This document shows, one piece after another, positions 1 through 5,972 of a stretch of 10,427 bases of DNA. Both the position numbers and the translations under genes were made by a program. The stretch's first letter is position 1. Every line of letters starts with the position of its first letter. The stretch is from an uncultured Thermoleophilia bacterium (GTDB taxonomy: Bacteria > Actinomycetota > Thermoleophilia > UBA2241). Below the pieces are notes generated by a model. It was not told the origin of the DNA. It did not search any database and was given only the letters and a program-made list of their open reading frames with translations. Where the stretch lies: positions 1 to 10,427 of the forward strand of contig CAIWHY010000025.1 in NCBI GenBank assembly GCA_903912585.1. The letters run 5' to 3'.

Positions 1-1
1 C

Positions 2-799
2 AACGAGCCGGTCGTGCTCGGGATCGAGGTGACGCAAGCGTTTGACTACGACTCGAGCGGCAGCTACCCGGACCCGAGCAGCTTCTACGATGACTACACC
101 TCGCTCGGCAGTCACGCTGTGACCGCGGTCGGCTATGACTCAGACGGGCTGATCGTCGAGAACAGCTGGGGGCCGTACTGGGACAACGGCGGCTTCGTGC
201 ACATCAGCTGGGACTGGCTTGAGGGCACCTACCAGGACTCCGGCTGGCCCGATCTCACCCAGGCGGTCGCGATGGTGGGCATGATCCACCACACCCCGGT
301 GCCGGCGCTCACGAGCCTCACCCCGACCTCTGGTCCCGTAGCCACGTTGGTGACCATCAGCGGCAGCGGCCTCACCGGCGCCACCTCCGTCAAGTTCGAC
401 GGCGTCGCCGCAGCGGCGCCCGGCGTGCTCAGCGACGCGCAGCTCACGGCCACCGTGCCGGCCGGTGCCACCACCGGCCCTATCACCGTCACCACCCTCG
501 GCGGCACGGCCACCAGCGCGGGGAGCTTCACTGTGATACCGATACCCAGCATCACAAAGCTCTCGCCCACCTCCGGTAGACGCGGAATCACCGTAACCAT
601 CACCGGCAGGGGCTTCGGCACCAAGCGCGGCACCAGCACGGTCAAGTTCGGCACCAAGGTCTGCACCCGCTACGTCTCCTGGTCGAGCACGCGCATCAAG
701 GTCAAGGTGCCGAAGAAGGCCAGATTCGGCAAGCTCAAGGTGACGGTGAAGACCAGCGGCGGGACGAGCAATGCGAAGGGCTTCAGGGTGAAGAGGTAG
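2..799 (+). CDS. Papain-family (C1) cysteine protease with two C-terminal IPT/TIG domains, 5'-truncated
   Basis: The frame is open from the left edge, so the start, signal peptide and catalytic Cys lie outside the window. What remains of the peptidase carries the papain His in GSHAVTAVGYD (His codon 113-115) and the Asn in VENSWGPYWDNGGF (Asn codon 161-163), in the right order and spacing for a C1A peptidase. The GTG at 14 sits inside this domain and is not a real start. Two immunoglobulin-like IPT/TIG domains follow: one from about base 302 (SLTPTSG, later ATVPAGATTGPITVTT) and one from about 540 to the end (KLSPTSG, VTITGRGFG, KVKVPKKA). The tail is Lys/Arg-rich. By family knowledge this is an exported protease that digests protein outside the cell, with the IPT domains acting as stalk or binding modules. 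Family assignment is firm; export is inferred. Stop is TAG at 797-799. Confidence 0.9.
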   Translation, partial: NEPVVLGIEVTQAFDYDSSGSYPDPSSFYDDYTSLGSHAVTAVGYDSDGLIVENSWGPYWDNGGFVHISWDWLEGTYQDSGWPDLTQAVAMVGMIHHTPVPALTSLTPTSGPVATLVTISGSGLTGATSVKFDGVAAAAPGVLSDAQLTATVPAGATTGPITVTTLGGTATSAGSFTVIPIPSITKLSPTSGRRGITVTITGRGFGTKRGTSTVKFGTKVCTRYVSWSSTRIKVKVPKKARFGKLKVTVKTSGGTSNAKGFRVKR

Positions 800-989
800 C
801 AGCCTGTGGGAGCAGGACTGTCCTGAGAGGAGTCCGGTGGCCGGCCGGAGTCGCAGAGAGCGGGCAGCGGGCGGGCCGGCGCCTTTCGAGCCCGCAGGGC
901 CCGATCTTGGACTTCTGCCCTTCGACCTCTGCGCCGGAGGTGGCTCTGCCACCAACGTAGGAAGTGGACCGATGAATGGGGTCCGGTCA

Positions 990-1005
990 GTCCACTAAGG
1001 TACAC
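990..1005. repeat. GTCCAC-N4-GTACAC module
   Basis: GTCCACTAAGGTACAC: two six-base half-sites in direct orientation with starts 10 bases apart. The same arrangement recurs inside both longer repeat copies (1057-1072 and 2862-2877). An inverted half-site, GTGGAC, lies at 964-969. A 10-base period puts both half-sites on one face of the helix. This could be a protein-binding site or part of the terminus of an extinct mobile element; the sequence does not decide between them. Confidence 0.4.
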
Positions 1006-1016
1006 TACGCTAGTTA

Positions 1017-1074
1017 TCGAGCAGTCGCTTGAACTCGCGTCTTGGGTTCGAAAGCTGTCCACTTAGGTCCACCA
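1017..1074. repeat. Dispersed repeat, copy A (58 bp)
   Basis: By hand alignment without gaps this matches 2822-2879 at 43 of 58 positions, including an exact 18-base block (1045-1062, core GTTCGAAAGCTGTCCAC) and a shared end TCCACCA. Inside is GTCCAC-TTAG-GTCCAC with a 10-base period. It ends 6 bases before the stop codon of the acetyltransferase gene on the other strand. Similarity seems to extend left to a shared TGAATG (973-978 and 2791-2796) with small indels. It does not fold like a tRNA T-arm despite GGTTCGAA and CCACCA. Confidence 0.6.
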
Positions 1075-1080
1075 AAACCA

Positions 1081-1902
1081 TCATCCTTCACTCTCAGCAG
1101 GCCATCGGGCGGCCTGCTCGCCCAGCTCGAACGCGAGGCTCTTCACGACCCTGCCGGCGGGGCTCTCGACCTTGATCGTCACCGTCGCCGTGCCCGCCGG
1201 GGCCGCGTCGCGCGCTTCCTCCCCAGCGGACGGGGTCGGGAGCCGCGAGCCGCGTCCCTCTGGGCTCGCTCGCAGCACCCATTCGCGACCTGCTCCGGCG
1301 GCGGGCACGCGCAGCTCCCGCGACCAGCCGAGCGCGTCGAGGGCGGCGAGTTGACGGGCGTCGTCGCTCGCCGCCGTCCACCACAGCTCGGAGAGGGCCC
1401 AGGCCGGGCCGGTGAGCCAGGCGAGCACGACTCGGAGGAGGTCGACGTCGGTCTCAGGGTCGTCGCTGCGGATCCACCCGCGAGCGCACGGAACCGCGCC
1501 GCCTGGCCAGACCGGCCCCTCCGGCGGCTCAACGCCCCGCGTGCGCAGCATGTCGCCGAGCGGCCGCACGTAGATGCAGCCGCGCACGCGGCGCTCTTGC
1601 GCGTCCAGCACGCTGTAGGTGAACGCCACGCGCGCCTCGTGCTCCTCGTCGTGCCAGCGGAGCTCAGCGGCGTTCTCGGCGACGGAGAAGCCGTCTTCCG
1701 GCCATGGGCTGTCCGACCAGGTGCGCAGGTACTCGGCACTCGCCCGGAGCGCCGCGTGGTCGCGCTCCGCGTGAGCCTGCGTGAGCCGGGCGAGCACGAA
1801 GCCGCGCTCGGCGTGCCTGCCTGGCACGGGGCCGGCGTACCAACTCCCTGGTTCCCTGCCTCCGCGCGGCGGTGGGGCTGGGTCGGGCATCGGGTTCGTC
1901 AC
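1081..1902 (-). CDS. GNAT-like N-acetyltransferase with a C-terminal extension (273 aa)
   Basis: The start is GTG at 1902-1900 with GGAGG six bases upstream on the minus strand; stop is TGA at 1083-1081. Residues about 33-115 look like the N-terminal half of a GNAT fold: FVLARLTQAHAERD (strand and helix 1), then AFTYSVLDAQERRVRGCIYVRPL, the central hairpin leading to the acetyl-CoA region. W143 and the helix DLLRVVLAWL (154-163) precede LAALDALGW (186-193), a position where GNAT proteins often close the fold. Residues about 210-273 are a low-complexity, poorly conserved extension. GNAT enzymes transfer an acetyl group from acetyl-CoA to an amine; the acceptor is unknown. The classical Q/R-x-x-G-x-G/A loop is not obvious, so this is a divergent member. 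It is divergent from the SnoaL-like gene, 152 bases away. Between them a GC-rich 7-bp stem (1936-1942 with 1956-1962) lies in its 5' leader. Confidence 0.75.
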   Translation of the reverse strand: MTNPMPDPAPPPRGGREPGSWYAGPVPGRHAERGFVLARLTQAHAERDHAALRASAEYLRTWSDSPWPEDGFSVAENAAELRWHDEEHEARVAFTYSVLDAQERRVRGCIYVRPLGDMLRTRGVEPPEGPVWPGGAVPCARGWIRSDDPETDVDLLRVVLAWLTGPAWALSELWWTAASDDARQLAALDALGWSRELRVPAAGAGREWVLRASPEGRGSRLPTPSAGEEARDAAPAGTATVTIKVESPAGRVVKSLAFELGEQAARWPAESEG

Positions 1903-2054
1903 GCGGGACCTCCGGCCTGGAAGACGGGTGTTGCCCCGGCGGTGTGGCTGCGCCGCCGCCGGCAGTCATCCTACCAGCAGACTCGACAGGTGCGCCGGGG
2001 CGTGAGAGGTTGCGGGGATCGGATGTGCCTGCGAGGCGGAGGAGGTCGACGAGG

Positions 2055-2615
2055 ATGAGCCAGGACCACGGCGTGAGGTGCGTGCTGGTGGCGTACCGGA
2101 CGCTGTACGCCGCCCGCGACGTCTCGCGTCTGGACGAGGTGATGGCGCTCTTCGCCCCCGGAGACGAGCCGGAGATGGTGGGCACCGAGGCGACCACCCG
2201 GGGTGATGCGGATTGGGCGGTGGGCGCCGAGGCCGTGCGCGCGCTCACGGACTGGGATTGGCGCTGGTGGTGGGATGTGGACCTGGACGTCGATGCCGCC
2301 CGAATCAGCGTGAGCGGCGACGTCGCCTGGGCCTCTGTTCCGGGCAGCCTTGTGGTGTCGGAGCCCGCGCTCCGCGGCGTCGAGGAGTTCGCGGCCACGA
2401 CCACCGTTCCGCGCATGAGAGACCTGCTGGACGCGGCCGGCGGTGACTCGCTCGGGCGGCGCCTCGACGAGGTCTCCCGCCTCGCCGCCGCCAGGGCGCG
2501 TGAGCTGCGCGCACCCGCCGGCGAGCGACGAGGCATGACGTTGACGGTGGTCCTCGTGCGGCGCGACGATCGCTGGCTCCTGCACACCACCCACTGGGCG
2601 ATCGCAGCGGAGTGA
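2055..2615 (+). CDS. SnoaL/DUF4440-like (NTF2-fold) protein (186 aa)
   Basis: I chose the ATG at 2055 because GCGGAGGAGG ends nine bases before it. The frame is open further upstream, but that part is Arg/Pro-rich and overlaps the divergent gene's leader. The N-terminus (helix VLVAYRTLYAARDVSRLDEVMALFAPGDE) followed by WRWWWDVDLDVDAARISVSGDVAWASV and the final TLTVVLVRRDDRWLLHTTHWAI is the usual helix plus curved-sheet pattern of NTF2-fold proteins: a conical pocket used as a small enzyme or binding domain. Residues about 105-155 form a charged, probably helical insertion not typical of the short family members. No function can be assigned. The SDR remnant begins 31 bases downstream, so the two were probably once co-transcribed. 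Confidence 0.72.
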   Translation: MSQDHGVRCVLVAYRTLYAARDVSRLDEVMALFAPGDEPEMVGTEATTRGDADWAVGAEAVRALTDWDWRWWWDVDLDVDAARISVSGDVAWASVPGSLVVSEPALRGVEEFAATTTVPRMRDLLDAAGGDSLGRRLDEVSRLAAARARELRAPAGERRGMTLTVVLVRRDDRWLLHTTHWAIAAE

Positions 2616-2646
2616 GGCTCGCCGCCGACTGCGGAGCCACAGGAGC

Positions 2647-2745
2647 GTGACGACCGATCTCACAGACAAGGCAGTGCTCGTCACGGGCGCGAGCATCGGG
2701 ATCGGACGCGAGACCGCGCTGCGGTTCGCCGCGGCCGGGGAGTAG
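2647..2745 (+). pseudogene. N-terminal stump of a short-chain dehydrogenase/reductase (32 codons)
   Basis: From GTG 2647 the frame reads DLTDKAVLVTGASIGIGRETALRFAAAGE and then TAG (2743-2745). This is the start of a classical SDR: first beta strand, the NAD(P)-binding TGxxxGIG turn (TGASIGIG) and the following helix, ending where AAAGA and the second strand would be expected. SDRs are normally about 250 residues, so more than 85% is missing, and the bases after 2745 show no SDR continuation in any frame I checked. The break lies near 2739. Unrelated sequence and repeat copy B follow, so a deletion or insertion at that repeat is the likely cause. A GGAG only one base before the GTG is too close to work well, though another lies about ten bases away. 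Confidence 0.75.
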
Positions 2746-3040
2746 CGGAGCTGTCCGAGGATTCGCGTAGCAGGAGACCCTGGCATGCACTGAATGACGT
2801 CTCGCCTCGGTCTACTGGGACTCGAGTAGTCGCCGGAGTTCCGACCGCAGGTTCGAAAGCTGTCCACCTGTGTCCACCACCGTTGTCATGGCGACGACGC
2901 TGCTCCCTGCGAGACGCTACCCTGTGGCAGCCCGGTCGCCCGCCCGGTCCCTCGTTCTGACGTGGGTCGCTTGGTTCCCGGCACTTGCGATGCAGCGGTG
3001 CGCGTTGGCGGCGGACAAGCGCGGCCGACTGCAAGTCATA
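2746..3040. other. Gene-free stretch with repeat copy B
   Basis: No gene is recognisable between the SDR stump and the promoter of the regulator operon. It contains the 58-bp repeat copy B. The remaining bases (2880-3040) are GC-rich and have no start with a ribosome binding site. The sequence becomes notably less GC-rich from about 3030, at the promoter. Confidence 0.5.
2822..2879. repeat. Dispersed repeat, copy B (58 bp)
   Basis: Second copy of the element at 1017-1074, in the same orientation. The exact 18-base core is at 2850-2867. It carries GTCCAC-CTGT-GTCCAC (2862-2877) with the same 10-base period and the same TCCACCA end; similarity stops right after it. Together the copies bracket the acetyltransferase, SnoaL-like and broken SDR genes as direct repeats about 1.8 kb apart. 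This copy lies 77 bases past the SDR stop. A degenerate GTCTAC at 2810-2815 suggests the homologous region once extended further left. Confidence 0.6.
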
Positions 3041-3069
3041 TTGACGTTATGTCCAAGATAGACGATACT
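3041..3069 (+). promoter_or_regulatory. Sigma70-type promoter of the regulator-aminotransferase-cyclodeaminase operon
   Basis: TTGACG (3041-3046) matches the -35 consensus at 5 of 6, and GATACT (3064-3069) the -10 at 4 of 6, with an ideal 17-base spacer, in a locally AT-richer stretch. Transcription would start near 3076, about 49 bases before the chosen GTG start. The spacer holds GTC-N7-GAC (3051-3063 region), which may be part of an operator for the operon's own regulator. This is the clearest promoter in the window, but it rests on consensus alone. Confidence 0.6.
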
Positions 3070-3112
3070 TCTTCTCATGCATTCCGCCGATCACCTCGCC
3101 CCAGTCATGGCA

Positions 3113-3119
3113 AAGGAGG
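3113..3119 (+). promoter_or_regulatory. Ribosome binding site that decides the regulator's start
   Basis: AAGGAGG, a full anti-Shine-Dalgarno match, lies five bases before GTG 3125. In-frame ATGs at 3077 and 3107 have no such site. ATG 3077 falls at the predicted transcription start and could only be read leaderless. Confidence 0.65.
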
Positions 3120-3124
3120 ACCGC

Positions 3125-3745
3125 GTGAGGCCGACCAAGCAGCCCGCATGGTTGGCGGCATACGCGCCCGTGTGTGAGGCGATCGCCGCACTGCTGCATC
3201 CCTACGGTGAGGTCGCGGTGCATGACATCGCCAGCGACCGCATAGTGGCCATCTGGAACCCGTACTCCCGTCGCCGGCCGGGGGATCCGTCGCTGCTCGA
3301 TGAACTTGGCGATCTCGAGACCGTCAACGGCATGATCGGGCCCTACGAGAAGGTCGGGGAGCAGGGCCAACGGCTGACGTCGGTGAGCGCGCTCCTCGTC
3401 GACGCCGAGGGTCAGGCTCGGGGACTGCTGTGCGTGAACTTCGATCGTTCGCCGTTCGACGGCGTTGCGAAGCTCGTCACGGAGTTCGCCGCCGTGATGA
3501 CAGAGCGTCCGCCTGAGCTGTTCAGCCGCGACTGGAGAGAGGAGATCTCCCTGCTCGTCGATGAGCAGTGCCGGCGACGGGGCCTGCGCCGCGACAGCCT
3601 GACGCGGGCGGACCGCCTGGCGCTCGTCGGAGCCCTCGATGAGAGGGGACTCTTCGCCACGCGCAACGCCGTGACCCATGCCGCGCACACACTGGCTGTG
3701 TCGCGCGCGACCGTCTACAAGCTTCTCAAGGAGGCACGATCGTGA
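3125..3745 (+). CDS. YheO/DauR-type transcriptional regulator (PAS-like plus C-terminal HTH, 206 aa)
   Basis: Residues about 10-115 match the YheO-like PAS domain: YAPVCEAIAALLHPYGEVAVHDI, IWNPYSRRRPGDPSLLDEL, then LTSVSALLVDAEGQARGLLCVNFDRS. Residues about 157-204 are the matching HTH_22 domain: LTRADRLALVGALDERGLFATRNAVTHAAHTLAVSRATVYKLLKE, with recognition helix SRATVYKLLKE. Length is usual for the family (roughly 200-240). The PAS-like part probably senses a small ligand and the HTH binds DNA. In Pseudomonas the family member DauR controls D-arginine catabolism beside a cyclodeaminase-family enzyme; here too a cyclodeaminase-family gene follows. It is first in its operon, behind the 3041-3069 promoter, so autoregulation is likely. 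Its stop overlaps the aminotransferase start by four bases (GTGA, 3742-3745), implying translational coupling. Family call is firm; the ligand is unknown. Confidence 0.93.
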   Translation: MRPTKQPAWLAAYAPVCEAIAALLHPYGEVAVHDIASDRIVAIWNPYSRRRPGDPSLLDELGDLETVNGMIGPYEKVGEQGQRLTSVSALLVDAEGQARGLLCVNFDRSPFDGVAKLVTEFAAVMTERPPELFSRDWREEISLLVDEQCRRRGLRRDSLTRADRLALVGALDERGLFATRNAVTHAAHTLAVSRATVYKLLKEARS

Positions 3746-4875
3746 TTCCGCCGCGAGACTTTGCCCTGGAGGTCTACTTCAGCCGCTGGGAGTTCAGCGC
3801 CCGCTACCATCTCACCGCCTCAGACGCTCAGACGATGACGATCGGCGAACTCTTCGATCTGGCCGGTGAGGGCAGCAGGAGCGAGTTCGAGAGCCTCCCT
3901 CTCGGCTACACGAGCACGTGGGGCACGGATCCTCTCAGGGAGGCCGTGGCGACGACCTACGAGCGCGTCGGCCCCGAAAAAGTGCTCTGCTTCACCGGTG
4001 CCCAGGAGCCGCTCTACTGGGCCATGCAGGAGTTCCTGGGGAGCGGCGATCACGCGATCGTGACCGTCCCCAACTACCAGTCGATGGAGACGATCCCCCT
4101 CGGTACCGGTGCCGAGGTGACCGGTCTACTCCTCGACGAGCACAATGGCTGGGCACTCGATCTAGACCTGCTGCGCCGTGCGATCCGGCCGACCACGCGC
4201 CTCATCGGGGTCAACTTCCCCAACAATCCGACCGGCTACGTGCCGGACGCAGCGACGTTCCGCGAGCTGGTCGAGTTGTGCGACGAGCGCGGCATCCAGC
4301 TGTTCTGCGATGAGGTCTACCGGGGGCTGGAGCTCGACCCGGAGCGCACGCTGCCCCAGGCCGCCGATCTCTCCGAGCGAGCGATCTCGCTCAACGTCAT
4401 GTCGAAGGCCTACGGGCTCGCCGGCCTGCGCATCGGCTGGCTCGCGTGCCGCGAGCGGAGCACGCTCGAGCGCCTGGAGCGGCGCAAGCACTACACCTCC
4501 ATCTGCAACTCCGCACCGTCCGAGTACCTGGCCACCATCGCCTTGCGCAGCGCAGTGGCGATCAAGGGGCGCAACCGCGCGATCATCAAGGCGAACCTGC
4601 CGGCGTTCAGCGACTTCTTCGCGCGCTGGCCGGACCTCTTCGACTGGGAGCCGCCCGCGGGCGGCTGCGTCTGCTTCCCGCGCTACAAGGGAGCAGACGG
4701 TGTGGAGAGCTTCTGCCAGGAGCTGGTCGAGCAGGCAGGCGTCCTCCTCCTGCCGTCGAGCATCTACCGGTCCGACCTTGTCGAGGTGCCCCGCGATCAC
4801 TTCCGCGTCGGCGTCGGCAGGAGCGATCCAGCTCCCGCCCTCGAGGCCTTCGATCGTTTTCTGGAAAGCAGGTGA
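3742..4875 (+). CDS. Fold-type I PLP-dependent aminotransferase (class I/II), 377 aa
   Basis: The start is GTG 3742 with AAGGAGG (3728-3734) seven bases upstream. All class I/II landmarks are present: GYTSTWGTDPLREAVA (55-70, substrate lid and N-terminal arm), NFPNNPTGY (158-166, Asn contacting PLP), DEVYRGLE (190-197, Asp to the pyridine nitrogen, Tyr to the ring oxygen), SLNVMSKAYGLAGLRIGW with the Schiff-base Lys222 and phosphate-binding Arg230, and FRVGVGR with the carboxylate-binding Arg355. The protein moves an amino group between an amino acid and a 2-oxo acid in the cytoplasm, or does related PLP chemistry. The overall pattern (RDFALEVYFSRWEFSA at the start, YTSICNSAPSEYLATIALR at 251-269) recalls a subgroup that also contains capreomycidine synthase-like, arginine-derived chemistry; that link is from memory and tentative. 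Middle gene of the operon; the next start is seven bases past its stop. Confidence 0.95.
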   Translation: MIPPRDFALEVYFSRWEFSARYHLTASDAQTMTIGELFDLAGEGSRSEFESLPLGYTSTWGTDPLREAVATTYERVGPEKVLCFTGAQEPLYWAMQEFLGSGDHAIVTVPNYQSMETIPLGTGAEVTGLLLDEHNGWALDLDLLRRAIRPTTRLIGVNFPNNPTGYVPDAATFRELVELCDERGIQLFCDEVYRGLELDPERTLPQAADLSERAISLNVMSKAYGLAGLRIGWLACRERSTLERLERRKHYTSICNSAPSEYLATIALRSAVAIKGRNRAIIKANLPAFSDFFARWPDLFDWEPPAGGCVCFPRYKGADGVESFCQELVEQAGVLLLPSSIYRSDLVEVPRDHFRVGVGRSDPAPALEAFDRFLESR

Positions 4876-4882
4876 TGGAAGC

Positions 4883-5872
4883 ATGGCCCCGACGCTGCTG
4901 AGCGAACGGGAGATCCGCGACCTGATAGGTCCGGCCGAGGCGCTCGACGCGGTGAGAGAGGCGTTCGCGGCGCTGGCGCGCGAGCACGCAGTTTCGCCGG
5001 ACGTGATCATCATCGAGATCCCCGAGAGCCGCGGCGAGGTGCACGTCAAGGGCGCGCAGCTCAGCGGCAGTCCCTACTACGCCGTGAAGTTCGCCTCCGT
5101 GTTCGAGGACAACCCCGCCATGGGGCTGCCGGTTGCTGGCGGGCTCGTGCTGGCCTTCGATGCGAAGACAGGCTGCCTGGCAGGCGTGCTGCTTGAGAAC
5201 GGGTTCCTGACCGATCTACGGACCGGGGCTGCGGGCGCCTTGGCGGCAGACCTCCTGGCGAGGCGGGACATCGAACAGGTGGGGATCATCGGCACGGGCG
5301 CCCAAGGTCGCTACCAGCTTGAGGCACTGCTGGGCGTGCGCAGGCCGCAGCGGGTCCTAGCCTACAGTCGCTCGGCCGAAGCCGCGGCCGCCTATGCCGT
5401 GGAGATGCAGGCTCGCCACGGCCTTTCCGTGTCGGGTGTGGACAGTGCCCAGGCCGCCGTGGAGCACTCGGACGTCGTGATCTGCAGCACACCGTCTCGC
5501 GAGGCCTACCTGCGGCCCGAGTGGCTGTCGGCCGGAACGCACGTCACGGCCATGGGCTCGGACAATCCCGCGAAACAGGAACTGTTCCCGGAGGTCCTCG
5601 GGTTGGCCGACAAGGTCGTCGTCGACAGCCTGGACCAGTGCCTGTCGAAGGGCGAGCTCCATCACGCCGTCGAGCACGGTGTCATGGTCCCGGCGCAGGT
5701 CTACGCGGAGCTCGGCGAGATCGCGGCGGGGCTCAAACCCGGGCGCACCTCCGAGAGTGAGATCACCGTCGCCGATTTGACGGGCATCGGAGCTCAGGAC
5801 ACGGCCGTGGCCAGCCGCGTCCTTCGTCTGGCGCTGGCTGCCGGCATGGGGACGGACCTGCTGTGGTCCTAG
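4883..5872 (+). CDS. Ornithine cyclodeaminase / mu-crystallin family enzyme (329 aa)
   Basis: I chose ATG 4883, which begins MAPTLLSEREIRDLI, the usual N-terminus; the frame is open far upstream but only as the shadow of the aminotransferase. AGGTGA (4870-4875) provides a modest ribosome binding site and contains the previous stop. Family marks: substrate-side K69 in AVKFASVF, ENGFLTDLRTGAAGALAADLL (105-125, Arg113), the Rossmann motif GIIGTGAQG (134-142), ICSTPS (200-205), HVTAMGSDNPAKQEL with D227 at the catalytic Asp position, and DLTGIGAQDTAVAS (298-311). Members include ornithine cyclodeaminase, alanine and L-arginine dehydrogenases (DauB), ketimine reductases and EutC-like proteins. All bind NAD(P) and handle an imine of an amino acid; sequence alone does not pick among them. 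With the upstream aminotransferase, reduction or cyclisation of a keto- or ketimine intermediate is the natural inference. Confidence 0.93.
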   Translation: MAPTLLSEREIRDLIGPAEALDAVREAFAALAREHAVSPDVIIIEIPESRGEVHVKGAQLSGSPYYAVKFASVFEDNPAMGLPVAGGLVLAFDAKTGCLAGVLLENGFLTDLRTGAAGALAADLLARRDIEQVGIIGTGAQGRYQLEALLGVRRPQRVLAYSRSAEAAAAYAVEMQARHGLSVSGVDSAQAAVEHSDVVICSTPSREAYLRPEWLSAGTHVTAMGSDNPAKQELFPEVLGLADKVVVDSLDQCLSKGELHHAVEHGVMVPAQVYAELGEIAAGLKPGRTSESEITVADLTGIGAQDTAVASRVLRLALAAGMGTDLLWS

Positions 5873-5885
5873 GACGTCGACGTCC
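5872..5885. other. Perfect 14-base palindrome at the operon's 3' end
   Basis: GGACGTCGACGTCC is its own reverse complement. It overlaps the last base of the cyclodeaminase stop codon and a second palindrome, TCCTAGGA (5867-5874). With no loop and no T tract it is a poor intrinsic terminator. It could be a binding site for a dimeric regulator, or chance in GC-rich DNA. Confidence 0.4.
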
Positions 5886-5972
5886 AGGTGACTTCTCGAG
5901 ACGATCGGCGCCCGGCGGCACGCGCGTGGCGCGCAGGCGCCAAGGCCGAGCGTCTCGGGGTTGCCGTCGTGT

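Larger units (their letters stand above)
800..1080. other. Gene-free stretch between convergent genes, with hairpins and a decayed repeat
   Basis: I see no convincing gene here. The first 150 bases hold two short stem-loops that could end transcription of the protease gene: 815-819 pairing with 831-835 (11-base loop), and a 6-bp stem GGTGGC/GCCACC at 939-953 with a 3-base loop. Neither has a T tract, so a terminator call is weak. The right third carries GTCCAC-type modules and repeat copy A, listed separately. Open frames exist on both strands but have no good start, no ribosome binding site and no family I recognise. Confidence 0.5.

Noticed and set aside
670..1062. 130-codon minus-strand frame across the protease 3' end and spacer
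   Set aside because: It starts within repeat copy A, overlaps the IPT coding region antisense, and resembles no protein family I know.
1041..1074. tRNA or tmRNA 3' end (GGTTCGAA ... CCACCA)
   Set aside because: The bases flanking GTTCGAA do not pair as a T-arm stem, and no acceptor stem or anticodon arm is found.
1936..1962. GC-rich stem-loop between the divergent GNAT and SnoaL-like genes as a riboswitch or terminator
   Set aside because: A 7-bp GC stem with a 13-base loop is expected often by chance at this composition; no T tract or known motif.
1042..2058. Long plus-strand open frame opposite the acetyltransferase gene
   Set aside because: Arg/Pro-rich translation with no family resemblance, antisense to a gene with a good ribosome binding site; typical GC-rich shadow frame.
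3077..3124. Upstream ATG 3077 as start of the regulator
   Set aside because: No ribosome binding site, and it sits at the predicted transcription start; the family-like sequence begins after GTG 3125, which has a perfect site. Kept only as a leaderless possibility.
4178..4882. Possible N-terminal extension of the cyclodeaminase (564-codon version)
   Set aside because: It is the out-of-frame shadow of the aminotransferase (Ser/Arg-rich); the family N-terminus begins at ATG 4883.
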